Positions 1 through 12,929 are shown, counted from the stretch's first letter. The stretch: DNA of 39,425 bases from Gammaproteobacteria bacterium (GCA_019136395.1 JAGVUH010000234.1:1-39425), one strand, 5' to 3'. The notes: a model not told the origin generated them from the letters alone. A program made the numbers and translations.

Positions 1-786
1 ACTGATCCGCGCCGGAAGTCCGGCCGCCAGACCGCCGGCGCCGAGCTGGTCGAAGCGGGTGTCGATCCAGAGTTGCCCGGCATCGATCACCTCCACCACC
101 GACTGGCCCGCCACCAGGGTACTGCCCGGCTCCGCCTCCCGCGCCACCACCAGGGCATCGACCGGCGCCACCAGGCGCAGGTTGGCGCGCTGGCGCACCA
201 GGGCCTCGTGTTCGGCCTCGACCCGTTTTAGCTCTTGCTCGGCGGATTCCCGATTGGCGCGGGCGGCCTGGAGTCCGGCCTCGGCTACCTGCGCCTCCTG
301 ACGCTTGGCCTCGACGGTGTCCTCGCTGGCGGTCTTGGCCAGGAGGAGTTGCTCGTAGCGTTTGACCTGGGCCGCGGCGAAGTCGCGGCGCGCCTGGGCA
401 TCGTCCATCTGGGCGCGGGCCGCCGCCACCCCGGCCTCGGCCCGGCGTCGGGCCGCCTCCTGGGCGGCGACCCGGTCATCCAGGTCCACCGGGTCCATCT
501 CCCCCAGCAAGTGGCCGGCCTTGACCCGCTCGCCCACCTGCACCTCCACCCGGCTGACCCGACCGGCAAAGGTGGGGCCGATACGATAGGTGTAACGCGC
601 CTCCACGGTGCCGACGCCAAAGAGGCTGGGGGTGATACCGTCCACCTGGACGGTCGCCAGGGTCACCGGGATCGGCGCCAGGGGGCCGGTGGTCAGGGCC
701 AGCCAGAGAAAGACCCCGACCAGGGGTACCAGGAAGGCGAGCAGGGGGAGGGTGCGCCGGGGGATTGGAAGGTGAAGGTGAAGCAT
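1..786 (-). CDS. HlyD-family efflux membrane fusion protein (3' end cut by window)
   Basis: Reading leftward from an ATG at 786, about 262 codons are open to the window edge. Residues 12-36 form one N-terminal membrane anchor. A biotinyl-lipoyl-like half follows (GRVSRVEVQVGERVKAGHLLGE region), then a long alanine/glutamate-rich coiled-coil hairpin (about residues 100-190), then the second lipoyl half (LVAPVDALVV, EPGSTLVAGQ) and the start of the beta-barrel domain. This order is that of periplasmic adaptor proteins of RND or ABC exporters (MacA/HlyD/AcrA type). The partner transporter would lie beyond the left edge, so the substrate cannot be named. A norD-like FNR-type promoter lies 33 nt upstream of the start codon, so this exporter is probably switched on with the denitrification genes. 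The family is sure; the specific role is not. Confidence 0.85.
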   Translation of the reverse strand, partial: MLHLHLPIPRRTLPLLAFLVPLVGVFLWLALTTGPLAPIPVTLATVQVDGITPSLFGVGTVEARYTYRIGPTFAGRVSRVEVQVGERVKAGHLLGEMDPVDLDDRVAAQEAARRRAEAGVAAARAQMDDAQARRDFAAAQVKRYEQLLLAKTASEDTVEAKRQEAQVAEAGLQAARANRESAEQELKRVEAEHEALVRQRANLRLVAPVDALVVAREAEPGSTLVAGQSVVEVIDAGQLWIDTRFDQLGAGGLAAGLPARIS

Positions 787-825
787 GGGAATGAACCGCC
801 GCGAAAGGGAATTCCTCAGCGATTC

Positions 826-867
826 AACTTAGGCGGGATGCGCGATGGAGACCTTGACGGAGATCAA
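826..867 (-). promoter_or_regulatory. FNR/DNR-type promoter of the HlyD-family gene
   Basis: The palindrome TTGACGGAGATCAA is at 854-867. On the minus strand the hexamer TAAGTT (826-831) is centred exactly 32 bp downstream of the palindrome centre, which puts the box at about -41.5 (class II FNR-family geometry) and the predicted start of transcription near 819, 33 nt before the ATG at 786. The block from 811 to 874 resembles the norD promoter at about 3108-3171 without gaps. The choice among FNR, DNR and NnrR as regulator is inference. Confidence 0.7.
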
Positions 868-951
868 CCGGAATCCTGGACAGTTCTGGTGCCAACGACC
901 GCCAGTCGAGGAGGCGGGGTATTAAAATTGGATTTTCATTTGGTCAATGAC

Positions 952-3006
952 TCAGGTCGCCGCCGTTAGCCGGGCATAGAGCAGGGGGAGGCGGGAGGGC
1001 AGTTCGGCGGGGTTGCGGATGACGACATAACCCCCGGTACCGAAAAGATGGGGCAGATAGTCGTTGCCCTCCGGGTCGATGGTGACGCAGAAGGGCTCCA
1101 GGCCCTGGCGGCGGGCCTCGCCCACGGCGTGCCGGGTGTCCTCGATGCCCCAGCGACCTTCGTAGCGGTCCAGGTCGTTGGGCTTGCCGTCGGTGAGGAT
1201 CAGCAGCAGGCGGCGGCCGGCGGGCTCCAGGGCCAGGCGTTTGGCGGCGTGGCGGATGCCGGCCCCCAGGCGGGTGTAGTAGCCGGGCTTGATGGCCTGA
1301 ATCCGGCCGCGGATCGTCGGGCCATAGGGCTCGCCAAAGCCCTTGAGGCGGTGAACGCGCACCGGGTCGCGGCGGCGGGAGCTGAAGCCGAGCATGGCGA
1401 AGCGATCACCGGTGGCGGCCAGACTCTCGCCGAAAAGGAAGAGGCTGTCGCGAATGGCGTCGATGACCCGGCCGCGGTTGTCGATCCAGGTGTCGGTGGA
1501 CAGGGACAGGTCCGCGAGCAGCAGGCAGGCCAGGTCCCGGGCGCCGCTGCGCATCTCGGCGTAGAGGCGGCTGGCGTCGCCCTGGGCCCCGGCCCGGCGG
1601 TCAGTGGCGAAGCGCAGGTAGGCGTCGAGGTCGATGGCCTGACCGTCGGGGCGACCGCGCAGCCAGGTACGCGCCGGGGCTAGGGCCTGGAACTGGTCGC
1701 GCAGACGCTTGGCGGTGCGGCGCTGGTGGTCGGGGAGGGGGCAGGGCGGGGCCTCGGCGGCGAGCATTTCCTGGATGCGGCAGTGGTCCGGCAGCAGACG
1801 GCGCTGTTTCCAGTCCCATTCCGGCAGGCGTTCGCCATCGCTGAGGATCAGGTCGTCCTCACTGGCGGCAGGCAGGTCGAGGTCGAAGCGCAGCCGCGCG
1901 CCGCTGGCCTTGCGGTCGCGGGCAACGGCGATCTGGTCCATGTCCTCGGCGGCGGCCTTGGCGCGGTCCAGGTCGTCCTCCTCGTCGGTGGCGCGATCGA
2001 CGCGGACGTATTCGCCCCAGGTGAAGATGTTCTCCATGCGGATGCCGATGAAGCCGGCGTCCTTCTTCGGCATCTCGGCCCGCTCGGCCTGGCGGCGGCG
2101 CCGGCCCAGGTCGGCGCTGGCCTCGTCCGGGGTCCGCTCCTGGTCTTCGGGGTCAGGGGGCGCGGGGGCGGCGCCCTGGGGCAGGGGCGGGTCCGGATGG
2201 AGCCAGAGGGGCACGGGCAGGGGCGGGTGGTGTCGTTGCCACCGGGACTGAGAAGGGCGTTTTCGTCCGCCTCCGCAAGCATCCCCATCCAGGGAAGAGC
2301 GATGCATATCCATGAAGAACCTAGCTTCTCCCCCTCCCCTCGCGGGAGGTGGCAAGGGGGAGGGGGGCAAGGGGGGGTCGGATTGGATTGTGCCGATTGC
2401 CGCAGCCGGCTTTTGGACCGAGGATGGATCATCAGGCTGGGAATGGGCCAGAAACAGGCCGCTGACACTACCGGGATCGGCCAGGGCCTGGCGAATGGCG
2501 ATCTCGGCCGTGGCTTCGGCGGGGGGTAGATGAGCCGGATCGGGCCGCTCGGCGAGGTGGGCCGCGACCAGCCGCTGGTAGCGCGCCTCCAGACCGGGAA
2601 AACGCGCCAGGGCGGAGCGGGCCAGGCGCTGATTGCCGGTGAGCCAGTCGTCGTCCGCCTGGGCCTCGCCAGTGGCCAGGGCCGCCAGCCACAGATAGAG
2701 ATCGCGGTTGAGACCCGGCTCCGGAAAGCGGTCGATGACCGGCGGCAGCAGCAAGGCGCGGTCATCGCGCCAGGCCAGGGCCATGCGGCTGCCGGACCCG
2801 GCGATGCGCGCCAGCAGCCCGCGGCGGGCGCCATGGGCGTACGCGTCCCCGGCCTTTACCTCCAACCCCGCGTCGCCACCCAGGGCGCGAAAGACGATGC
2901 CCAGGGTGAGGGCCATGTCCTCCAGCCGCACCGCCGCCTCCGGATAACGCCGTTCGCTGGCCCGGGTGATGAGGCGATGCCAGAGGGCGCCGACTTGCTC
3001 CTCCAT
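952..3006 (-). CDS. norD: NorD, von Willebrand A-domain protein for nitric oxide reductase activation
   Basis: 684 residues. The C-terminal third is a vWA domain with the MIDAS signature DLSLST beginning at Asp499 and a threonine/aspartate-rich motif around LILTDGKPND. The middle carries the family hallmark segment RAEMPKKDAGF followed by NIFTWGEYVRVDRATDEEDDLD. NorD works with the AAA+ ATPase NorQ to mature or activate the cytochrome c-dependent NO reductase NorCB; like CbbO it is thought to present the target to the ATPase. Here norD is not next to norQ: a signalling block separates them, and norD has its own FNR-type promoter. Residues about 195-260 are an unusual proline/glycine-rich insertion that includes the translated G-rich palindrome at 2330-2365. 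The reading frame stays open through it. The ATG at 3006 gives the N-terminal helical domain expected of NorD. Confidence 0.93.
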   Translation of the reverse strand: MEEQVGALWHRLITRASERRYPEAAVRLEDMALTLGIVFRALGGDAGLEVKAGDAYAHGARRGLLARIAGSGSRMALAWRDDRALLLPPVIDRFPEPGLNRDLYLWLAALATGEAQADDDWLTGNQRLARSALARFPGLEARYQRLVAAHLAERPDPAHLPPAEATAEIAIRQALADPGSVSGLFLAHSQPDDPSSVQKPAAAIGTIQSDPPLPPSPLPPPARGGGEARFFMDMHRSSLDGDACGGGRKRPSQSRWQRHHPPLPVPLWLHPDPPLPQGAAPAPPDPEDQERTPDEASADLGRRRRQAERAEMPKKDAGFIGIRMENIFTWGEYVRVDRATDEEDDLDRAKAAAEDMDQIAVARDRKASGARLRFDLDLPAASEDDLILSDGERLPEWDWKQRRLLPDHCRIQEMLAAEAPPCPLPDHQRRTAKRLRDQFQALAPARTWLRGRPDGQAIDLDAYLRFATDRRAGAQGDASRLYAEMRSGARDLACLLLADLSLSTDTWIDNRGRVIDAIRDSLFLFGESLAATGDRFAMLGFSSRRRDPVRVHRLKGFGEPYGPTIRGRIQAIKPGYYTRLGAGIRHAAKRLALEPAGRRLLLILTDGKPNDLDRYEGRWGIEDTRHAVGEARRQGLEPFCVTIDPEGNDYLPHLFGTGGYVVIRNPAELPSRLPLLYARLTAAT
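2330..2365. repeat. G-rich palindromic (REP-like) element inside norD
   Basis: CCCCCTCCCC at 2330-2339 pairs perfectly with GGGGGAGGGG at 2356-2365 across a 16-nt loop, followed by more G runs. It resembles intergenic elements at 21860-21944 and 31481-31527 in base composition and layout. In norD it falls in a linker and is translated in frame as a proline/glycine-rich stretch. Confidence 0.65.
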
Positions 3007-3324
3007 TTAGTCTGGCCCTCCAGTTAGGGGCGCTACCGGGGCTTCCGGATTGGCTGGCGTTTGGCGGGGGCTCGATAAGCGTGGCATGGGGTTTTTGTTG
3101 CTTCGGTAAGAATCCCTCAGCGATTTACCTTAGGCAGGCAACTGCTTACCGACCTTGACCGAGATCAATCGGGACTCATGGGCGTCTCATTCAGCGCCAT
3201 GAACATCTTCAACCGACAGCCGCGTGATCCTGGTGCGCTAATTTTTTGGGAGTTGGCCCGGCCGGGGCCGTTTTGTCCCACCAGGGCATAATAGAGCCTT
3301 GGCGGCGAGGTGGACACGGGCCCA
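3007..3324. other. Gene-free spacer carrying the norD leader and promoter
   Basis: 318 bp between the end of the response-regulator gene and norD. It contains the norD FNR-type promoter (3127-3168) and, from the predicted start near 3120, an untranslated leader of about 114 nt. I see no convincing gene or strong terminator in it. Confidence 0.6.
3127..3168 (-). promoter_or_regulatory. FNR/DNR-type promoter of norD
   Basis: The palindrome TTGACCGAGATCAA is at 3155-3168. The minus-strand hexamer TAAGGT (3127-3132) is centred exactly 32 bp downstream of its centre, the class II spacing. It is a near copy of the promoters at 826-867 and 13547-13588. Having its own promoter lets norD be expressed although it is cut off from norQ. 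Confidence 0.75.
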
Positions 3325-4665
3325 TCAGGAGGCCTCACCCGCAAACAGCCGCAGCCCATCCCCACCGGCCTGCTTGGCCTGATACATGGCATCATCGGCA
3401 TGGTGGGCCAGCTCGATGGCGTCCTGGCCGTGATCGGGAAACAGGGCGATGCCGATACTGGCCGAGATGCTCAGGGTCAGGCCGGCGAGATCGAAGGGCT
3501 GGGCCAGGCTGAGGCGCAGCTCATCGGCGACCTGGGCTGCGTCGTCCTCCTCTCCGACCTCATTGAGCAGGATGACGAATTCATCCCCCCCGATGCGCCC
3601 CACCGTATCCGCGTCACGCAGCCGCCCGGTCAGCCGCCGGGCCACCGCTTGCAGGAGCTGATCGCCCACGGCATGCCCCCAGGTGTCATTGACCGGCTTG
3701 AACTTGTCCAGATCGATGAACAGCAGCGCCAAACGGGTGCCGTTACGACGCGCCAGGGCCAGGGCCTGATCGACCCGCTCGAAGAACAGGACCCGGTTGG
3801 GCAGGTCGGTCAGCACGTCGTGATTGGCCATGTAGGCCAGCCGTTCATGGGCCTCCTTGCGCTCGGTGATGTTGAGCTTCACCGCTACGTAGCGCGAGAT
3901 CTCCCCACCATCGTCCTTGACCGGGGCGATATGGGCCTCTTCCCAATAGGTCTCGCCATTCTTGCGCCGATTGATCAGCTCACCCACCCAAGGCTCGCCG
4001 CGGGCGACTTGGTCCCACATCGCGCGGAAGACGGCCGGATCGGTCAGGCCGGACTTGAGCAGCCGGGGATTGTGGCCCAGGACTTCCGCGGCCTCATAGC
4101 CGCTCTCCCGCGTGAACGCCGGATTCACATACTCGATGCAGGCGGCGCGATCGGTGATGAGAATGGAAGTCGGACTCTGCTCGACGGCCTGCCACAGCAC
4201 TTGCAGTTGTTCATGGGCCTGCCGCAGTTGCTCATGGGCCTGGGCGATCTCGGTCAGACGACATTCCAGGTCCCGGGTCTGGCGCCGCAGCGCCAGTTGC
4301 AGCCGCACCCGCGCCCGCACCACCGCCTCATTCACGGGCTTGTGGATGAAATCGACCCCACCGGCCGCCAGGGCGCGGGTCTCGCTCTCGGCGTCAGTCC
4401 GGGCAGTGACGAAGATCACCGGGATGTCGCGGGTGAGCGGATCCGCCTTGAGTCGTTCGCAAAGCTGAAAGCCGTCCATCCCCGGCATCATGACATCCAG
4501 GAGGATCAACTCCGGCAGATCGCCCGGGGCCAGGAGGTCCAGGGCCTCGGCCCCGGAGGTGGCAAAGGTCACCTCATGGTCCTCCCCCAGGATATTGAGC
4601 AGCACCTCGATATTGGTTGGGGCGTCATCGACGATCAGCAGGTGGGGGGGCTGGTCTGGGTTCAT
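3325..4665 (-). CDS. Response regulator with PAS and GGDEF domains (diguanylate cyclase)
   Basis: 446 residues. Residues 8-125 are a receiver domain: acidic pair DD at 13-14, phosphoacceptor Asp57 in LILLDVMMPG, and the conserved Lys in FIHKPV. A short coiled coil leads to a PAS domain with PAC tail (about 155-275, ending NITERKEAHERLAYMANHD), then a GGDEF domain with intact GGDEF at 359-363 and an RxxD product-inhibition site (RDAD) five residues before it. It should make c-di-GMP in the cytoplasm under phosphorylation control. It begins 25 nt after the end of the hybrid-kinase gene and is read the same way, so that kinase is the likely partner. That kinase is damaged (see next entry), so whether the cyclase is still driven by it is open. 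Confidence 0.93.
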   Translation of the reverse strand: MNPDQPPHLLIVDDAPTNIEVLLNILGEDHEVTFATSGAEALDLLAPGDLPELILLDVMMPGMDGFQLCERLKADPLTRDIPVIFVTARTDAESETRALAAGGVDFIHKPVNEAVVRARVRLQLALRRQTRDLECRLTEIAQAHEQLRQAHEQLQVLWQAVEQSPTSILITDRAACIEYVNPAFTRESGYEAAEVLGHNPRLLKSGLTDPAVFRAMWDQVARGEPWVGELINRRKNGETYWEEAHIAPVKDDGGEISRYVAVKLNITERKEAHERLAYMANHDVLTDLPNRVLFFERVDQALALARRNGTRLALLFIDLDKFKPVNDTWGHAVGDQLLQAVARRLTGRLRDADTVGRIGGDEFVILLNEVGEEDDAAQVADELRLSLAQPFDLAGLTLSISASIGIALFPDHGQDAIELAHHADDAMYQAKQAGGDGLRLFAGEAS

Positions 4666-4690
4666 CGGTATCTCCTTCAGGCGACAAGCC

Positions 4691-8915
<4,225 letters not shown>

Positions 8916-9064
8916 GACTGCTATGCCTCGTGATCAGTGCCGCCGCCCCCGGGTGTCAGTGCCCGGGCGGCCTGTTGTCTTGTCGTGCCTGGCCGTATTG
9001 TGCCTGATCCGTCCCTACCCCGCCTCACCTGACCGTCCCGGGACTTACCCTTTTTATCCGGCCC

Positions 9065-11398
9065 CTACCGCGCCCCAGGCGACGGGCCTAGCGCCCACCC
9101 CGCCACGCGGACCTGGTCCCGACCGCCGGCCTTGGCGGCATAGAGGGCCTCATCCACCCGCTGGATCCAGGTGGCGAGCGTCTCCTCAGCCTGGTATGCC
9201 GCGACCCCGAAACTGGCCGTCAGGGCGCCAGCCCCCGGGAAGGGTTCGGCGGCGATAAGGTGGCGGAGCTTCTCAGCCAGGGTGACGGCCTGATCCCTGT
9301 CGCAGTGGGGCAGCAGCACCACGAATTCCTCGCCCCCCCAGCGGGCCAGGATGTCCGTGGCGCGCAGCCGATGGCGCACCCGCTGGGTCAACTCGACCAG
9401 GACCTGGTCGCCCACCGGATGGCCATGCTGGTCGTTGATGCGCTTGAAGTGGTCAATATCGAACAGCACCAGCGCCAGGCCGGCTTTGCCATACCGGTCA
9501 TGGCGGGCGATCTCGAAGGCGGCGGCCTGCTCGAAATAGCGCCGGTTCCAGGCCCCGGTCAGGCTGTCCGTGGTCGCCAGGCGGTTGAGCTCCTCGTTGG
9601 CGTCGCGCAAGGCCGCGGTGCGCTCCTCCACCTTGCCCTCCAGCTCGGCGCTCAGTTCGCGATAGCGCTGTTCGCTGGCGCGCAGGGCCTGCTCGGCCAG
9701 CTTGCGCTCGGTGATCTCGGCCTCCAGGGCGGCATTCTGCCGCTGGCTCAGATAGGTCCGGCCGGTGAAGCCGAGCAGCAGGATCTGCAGTAGGGCGGCA
9801 AAGAGCAGTCCGACCATGCCGATGCCCCAGGCGGCCCAGGAGCGGTGTTGTTGTAGATAGGCTGGGGTGGCGGTGAGGACCAGGGTCCAGTCCTGGTCGC
9901 CCACCCGCAGTGGCCCCTGCCACCGCGCCCCGCTATCCGCGAGGACCGGCGGGCCAGGCTCCGCGACCGGGGGATAGAGCAACGTCTCCCCCGCCAGCGG
10001 CGCCGGGGACGGGCTGGTCGCCATGGTCTGGTCCCGCGAGGCGCTCACGCGCAAGCGCAAGCCGTCGGGGATCTTGCCCTGGGTGGCGAGGGCGATGAGT
10101 TGGTCGACGCGAACCACCCCGACCACGAAACCCAGCAGGCGTGGCCGGCCCTCCGCGTCGGGCGCCGTCAGGTTCTCGACCGGGAGCATCTCCAGCATCC
10201 CGACATGCCTAGTGTCCTCCTGCACCAGGGCGAGGGGGGCCGCCACCGCCAGATGGCGGCTGGCGCGCGCGCGCTCGGTGGCGGCGCGGCGCACCGGCTC
10301 GGACAGATTGTCGTATCCCAGCGCGGCCTGGTTGCGCTCCCAAGGCACGATGTAGGTCACTGGGACATACTCAGGTCGGGCCCCGGCAGGAATCGGCCGC
10401 CGCTCCTGGTCGCGCTCCAAAATACGAAAGCTCCCCGACGGGACCTGTTGGCTCATGCGCGCCTCGAAGGCGTCCCGTTCCGCCCCGCTCACCAGGGGGT
10501 TGAAATTCAGGGCGAGCAGGTCCGGGTTGTCGGCCAGGCTGGCGCGGGTGAAGCGCTCGAACTCGGCGAAGCTTAGCTCGGGCTTGGCCTCGATGAAATG
10601 CCGCAGGGCGGACAGGACCTCGCGATGGGTGTGCAGGCGGTTGCCGAGGTCGCGGGCGATGGCCTCGCCGACCTGGCGCAGCTCGTCCCGCCGATCCTGG
10701 CTTTCCCTCCACCCGGTGCCATGAAAGGCCATGACCGCCAGGGCCATGACGATCACCATGGGCAAGAACAGCCGTCGCCGGCGCTCGCGCCATAGGGGGT
10801 CCTGGCGATCGAGCAGGGCCAGGATCAGCGGGGTGAAGAGGAGGATGCCGATGACGTCCCCGACGTACCAGGTCCACCAGGTGTAGGCGAACTCGGTAGA
10901 CCCGATCAGACCGGCGGCCGCCAGCGCGCTGGTGCCGACGGTCGTCGACACCACCCCGGCCAGGACGCCCCCCAGCAGGAGGAAGCGCAGGACCTCCTGC
11001 TCCCGGGCCAGGGTGCGCCAGATCTCCCCCTGCCACCGCCGCACCAGCCAGACCCCGACCCCGGCTTGGAGGGTAGCACCACTGGCGATGCTGGCGGCCA
11101 CGGCCAGCGGCGTGAGAAAGGATCCCTGCCCCAGCCAGGGCGCGATAAACCAGTGGAGGCCAAGGTTGAGGGCCAAGGCCCCCAGCCACAGGCCAGGCAG
11201 GGCCCGGTGGCCAAACCAGAGGAAGGCCGCCAGCGCCAGACCGGCGGCGGGGAAGACCGGGGCCGGTGAACCCAGCAGCACCCCCGGGGCTCCCAGCAGG
11301 ATATAGGCCAGCGCCAGCACCAGACCGAGGCGCCAGGTCGCGGGCGGATGACCGTTGCCCGCCAGCGCGGGAGGGCCAAGGGGGGGAGGGATGGACAT
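9065..11398 (-). CDS. MASE1-CHASE-GGDEF membrane diguanylate cyclase
   Basis: About 777 residues. The N-terminal 200 residues are a MASE1 sensor with many membrane helices (PAAGLALAAFLWFGHRALPG, then YVGDVIGILLFTPL). A periplasmic CHASE domain follows (about 245-430; FEARMSQ, YVPVTYIVPWERN, LGYDN), then a last membrane helix, a coiled coil and a GGDEF domain with GGEEF at 690-694 and an RxxD inhibitory site (RATD) upstream. The enzyme should make c-di-GMP in response to a periplasmic or membrane signal that cannot be named. A TTG two codons upstream (11404) is in frame, but the ATG at 11398 is preferred. The gene heads the signalling block and lies 149 bp upstream of the hybrid kinase in the same direction; it sits between norQ and norD. 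Confidence 0.9.
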   Translation of the reverse strand: MSIPPPLGPPALAGNGHPPATWRLGLVLALAYILLGAPGVLLGSPAPVFPAAGLALAAFLWFGHRALPGLWLGALALNLGLHWFIAPWLGQGSFLTPLAVAASIASGATLQAGVGVWLVRRWQGEIWRTLAREQEVLRFLLLGGVLAGVVSTTVGTSALAAAGLIGSTEFAYTWWTWYVGDVIGILLFTPLILALLDRQDPLWRERRRRLFLPMVIVMALAVMAFHGTGWRESQDRRDELRQVGEAIARDLGNRLHTHREVLSALRHFIEAKPELSFAEFERFTRASLADNPDLLALNFNPLVSGAERDAFEARMSQQVPSGSFRILERDQERRPIPAGARPEYVPVTYIVPWERNQAALGYDNLSEPVRRAATERARASRHLAVAAPLALVQEDTRHVGMLEMLPVENLTAPDAEGRPRLLGFVVGVVRVDQLIALATQGKIPDGLRLRVSASRDQTMATSPSPAPLAGETLLYPPVAEPGPPVLADSGARWQGPLRVGDQDWTLVLTATPAYLQQHRSWAAWGIGMVGLLFAALLQILLLGFTGRTYLSQRQNAALEAEITERKLAEQALRASEQRYRELSAELEGKVEERTAALRDANEELNRLATTDSLTGAWNRRYFEQAAAFEIARHDRYGKAGLALVLFDIDHFKRINDQHGHPVGDQVLVELTQRVRHRLRATDILARWGGEEFVVLLPHCDRDQAVTLAEKLRHLIAAEPFPGAGALTASFGVAAYQAEETLATWIQRVDEALYAAKAGGRDQVRVAGWALGPSPGAR

Positions 11399-11595
11399 GG
11401 ACAACCACGGGGAAGGGTGACGTAGTCTTTATACGGCAAAAGGACTGGCGGCGCGACCTGGCGGCGGGTTACCCCCGGCTATGGACAAGGTTATCCCACG
11501 GATGCTGGGGGAAAAATCACCGACGCGCGCCATCCAGCCCCTGACTTCAGCCGTCAAGCGGGTGGGTGCGTCGGGTCGCGGGGGAGGCCCCACTA

Positions 11596-11698
11596 CGAAA
11601 CGAACGCAACCGACGGGGAGCGCGAAAAAGGCCGTTTTGCGGAACAAAGCCATTTTTGGGATGCGCCGATAAAGGGCATTTTGCGAAACGAACCCATT
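11596..11698. repeat. Degenerate repeats sharing a GCGAAACGAAC-like core
   Basis: Three related units lie in the 299-bp gap between the cyclase and norQ: CGAAACGAACGCA (11596-11608), TTTTGCGGAACAAAGCC (11635-11651) and TTTTGCGAAACGAACCC (11679-11695). Conceptual translation gives runs such as FCGTKPF and FAKRTHYF, typical of non-coding interspersed repeats that gene callers often mistake for proteins. The gap is otherwise free of genes. Confidence 0.55.
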
Positions 11699-11703
11699 AT
11701 TTT

Positions 11704-12516
11704 TCACCCCAGGCTGGCATGGATGACCTCCCGCAGGGCGGCGATGGTCTCGGCGTCGTCGGTGAGGGGCTCCACCAGGGCGGCGTGGCAGGCCTCCAGG
11801 GGGGGCATGCCGCCCCGGATGAGGGTGGCGGCGTAGACCAGCAGGCGGGTGGAGGCGCCTTCCTCCAGGTCGTGGTCCTTGAGGGTGCGCAGGGCCCCAG
11901 CCAGGGTGACCAGGCGGCGGGCCAGGGGATGGTCGATGCCCGTCTCCCGCATCAGGATGGCGACCTCCAGTTCCGGCTGGGGGAAGCCCAGGCTGAGGGC
12001 GACGAACCGCTGGCGGGTACTGGGCTTCATGCCCTTGAGCAGGTTCTGGTAGCCGGGGTTGTAGGACACCACCAGCATGAAGCCGGGCGGGGCCTCCAGG
12101 GTCTCGCCGGTGCGCTCCAGGATCAGGATGCGACGGTCGTCGGTCAGGGGGTGCAGTACCACGGTGGTGTCCTTGCGCGCCTCCACCACCTCGTCCAGGT
12201 AGCAGATGGCGCCCTCACGCACCGCACGGGTCAGGGGGCCATCGGACCAGAAGGTGCGGTTGTCGCCGATGAGGTGCCGGCCCACCAGGTCCGCGGCGGT
12301 CAGGTCGTCGTGACAGGCGACGGTGTAGAGGGGCCGACCCAGGCGCTGGGCCATGTAGCGCACCAGTCGCGTCTTGCCGCAGCCCGTGGGGCCCTTGATC
12401 ATCACCGGCAGGCGGTGGTGGAAGGCCTGCTCGAAGGTCTCCACCTCCCGTCCCTGGGGCTGGTAGTGGATGGGGTTCGCCGTGGCATCGACCACGAGGG
12501 TGTCGGAAAGGGACAT
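11704..12516 (-). CDS. norQ: NorQ, AAA+ (MoxR/CbbQ-type) ATPase for NO reductase maturation
   Basis: 270 residues. Walker A GPTGCGKT is at 42-49, Walker B is ICYLDEV, and the sensor region is VSYNPGYQ. The C-terminal helical lid has the CbbQ/NorQ pattern (ASTRLLVYAATLIRGG). NorQ is a ring ATPase that acts with NorD on NorCB, possibly for insertion of the non-heme iron. The ATG at 12516 is chosen over an in-frame TTG at 12522 because AGGA lies at a suitable distance before it. It starts 9 nt after the end of norF, so norE-norF-norQ form one minus-strand operon. The usual partner norD should come next but is displaced by a signalling block. Confidence 0.94.
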   Translation of the reverse strand: MSLSDTLVVDATANPIHYQPQGREVETFEQAFHHRLPVMIKGPTGCGKTRLVRYMAQRLGRPLYTVACHDDLTAADLVGRHLIGDNRTFWSDGPLTRAVREGAICYLDEVVEARKDTTVVLHPLTDDRRILILERTGETLEAPPGFMLVVSYNPGYQNLLKGMKPSTRQRFVALSLGFPQPELEVAILMRETGIDHPLARRLVTLAGALRTLKDHDLEEGASTRLLVYAATLIRGGMPPLEACHAALVEPLTDDAETIAALREVIHASLG

Positions 12517-12525
12517 GAACAAGTC

Positions 12526-12801
12526 CTAAAGGGGTGTCAGGGTAAAGGCCGTGGTGATGAGGAACCCGATCAGGAGCAGCCAGATCGGGATGACCCAGCG
12601 CCAGGGGCCGCGCAGGCCATGCAGACCCATGAAGAAATCACCCACCAGGTGGCCCTTGACCAGGGCGCCGGCCAGGACGAGCAGGGCGGCGGCGAGGCCG
12701 CTCAGCCCCAGTTCGCCGACCAGGTAGGTGGCGAAGGTCAGGACGATCAGGACCAGGTAGACGCGGGTGCAGGGACGGGGAAAGGTGGAGGGGCTGCTCA
12801 T
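12526..12801 (-). CDS. norF: NorF-like small membrane protein
   Basis: About 91 residues from the ATG at 12801 (an upstream in-frame start at 12828 adds nine residues of no family likeness). Three hydrophobic segments can be seen: VYLVLIVLTFATYLV, LAAALLVLAGALVKGHLV and WVIPIWLLLIGFLITTAF. This matches the prokaryotic cytochrome c oxidase subunit IV / NorF family, found beside norE in many NO reductase clusters and thought to help full activity of cNor. It lies between norE and norQ in the same direction. A second protein of this type is at 25638-25934. Confidence 0.82.
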   Translation of the reverse strand: MSSPSTFPRPCTRVYLVLIVLTFATYLVGELGLSGLAAALLVLAGALVKGHLVGDFFMGLHGLRGPWRWVIPIWLLLIGFLITTAFTLTPL

Positions 12802-12929
12802 GACGAGGCTCCGGTCTTGGCGCGCCACGCGGGGTCATTCATGTCGCGACTCCCGTCTGGTCAGGCCACGTCAAATTAGCTGTTGGTGCTGGCTGGCAAC
12901 GGGGATTGATGCTCCGCATGGTGGTCACC

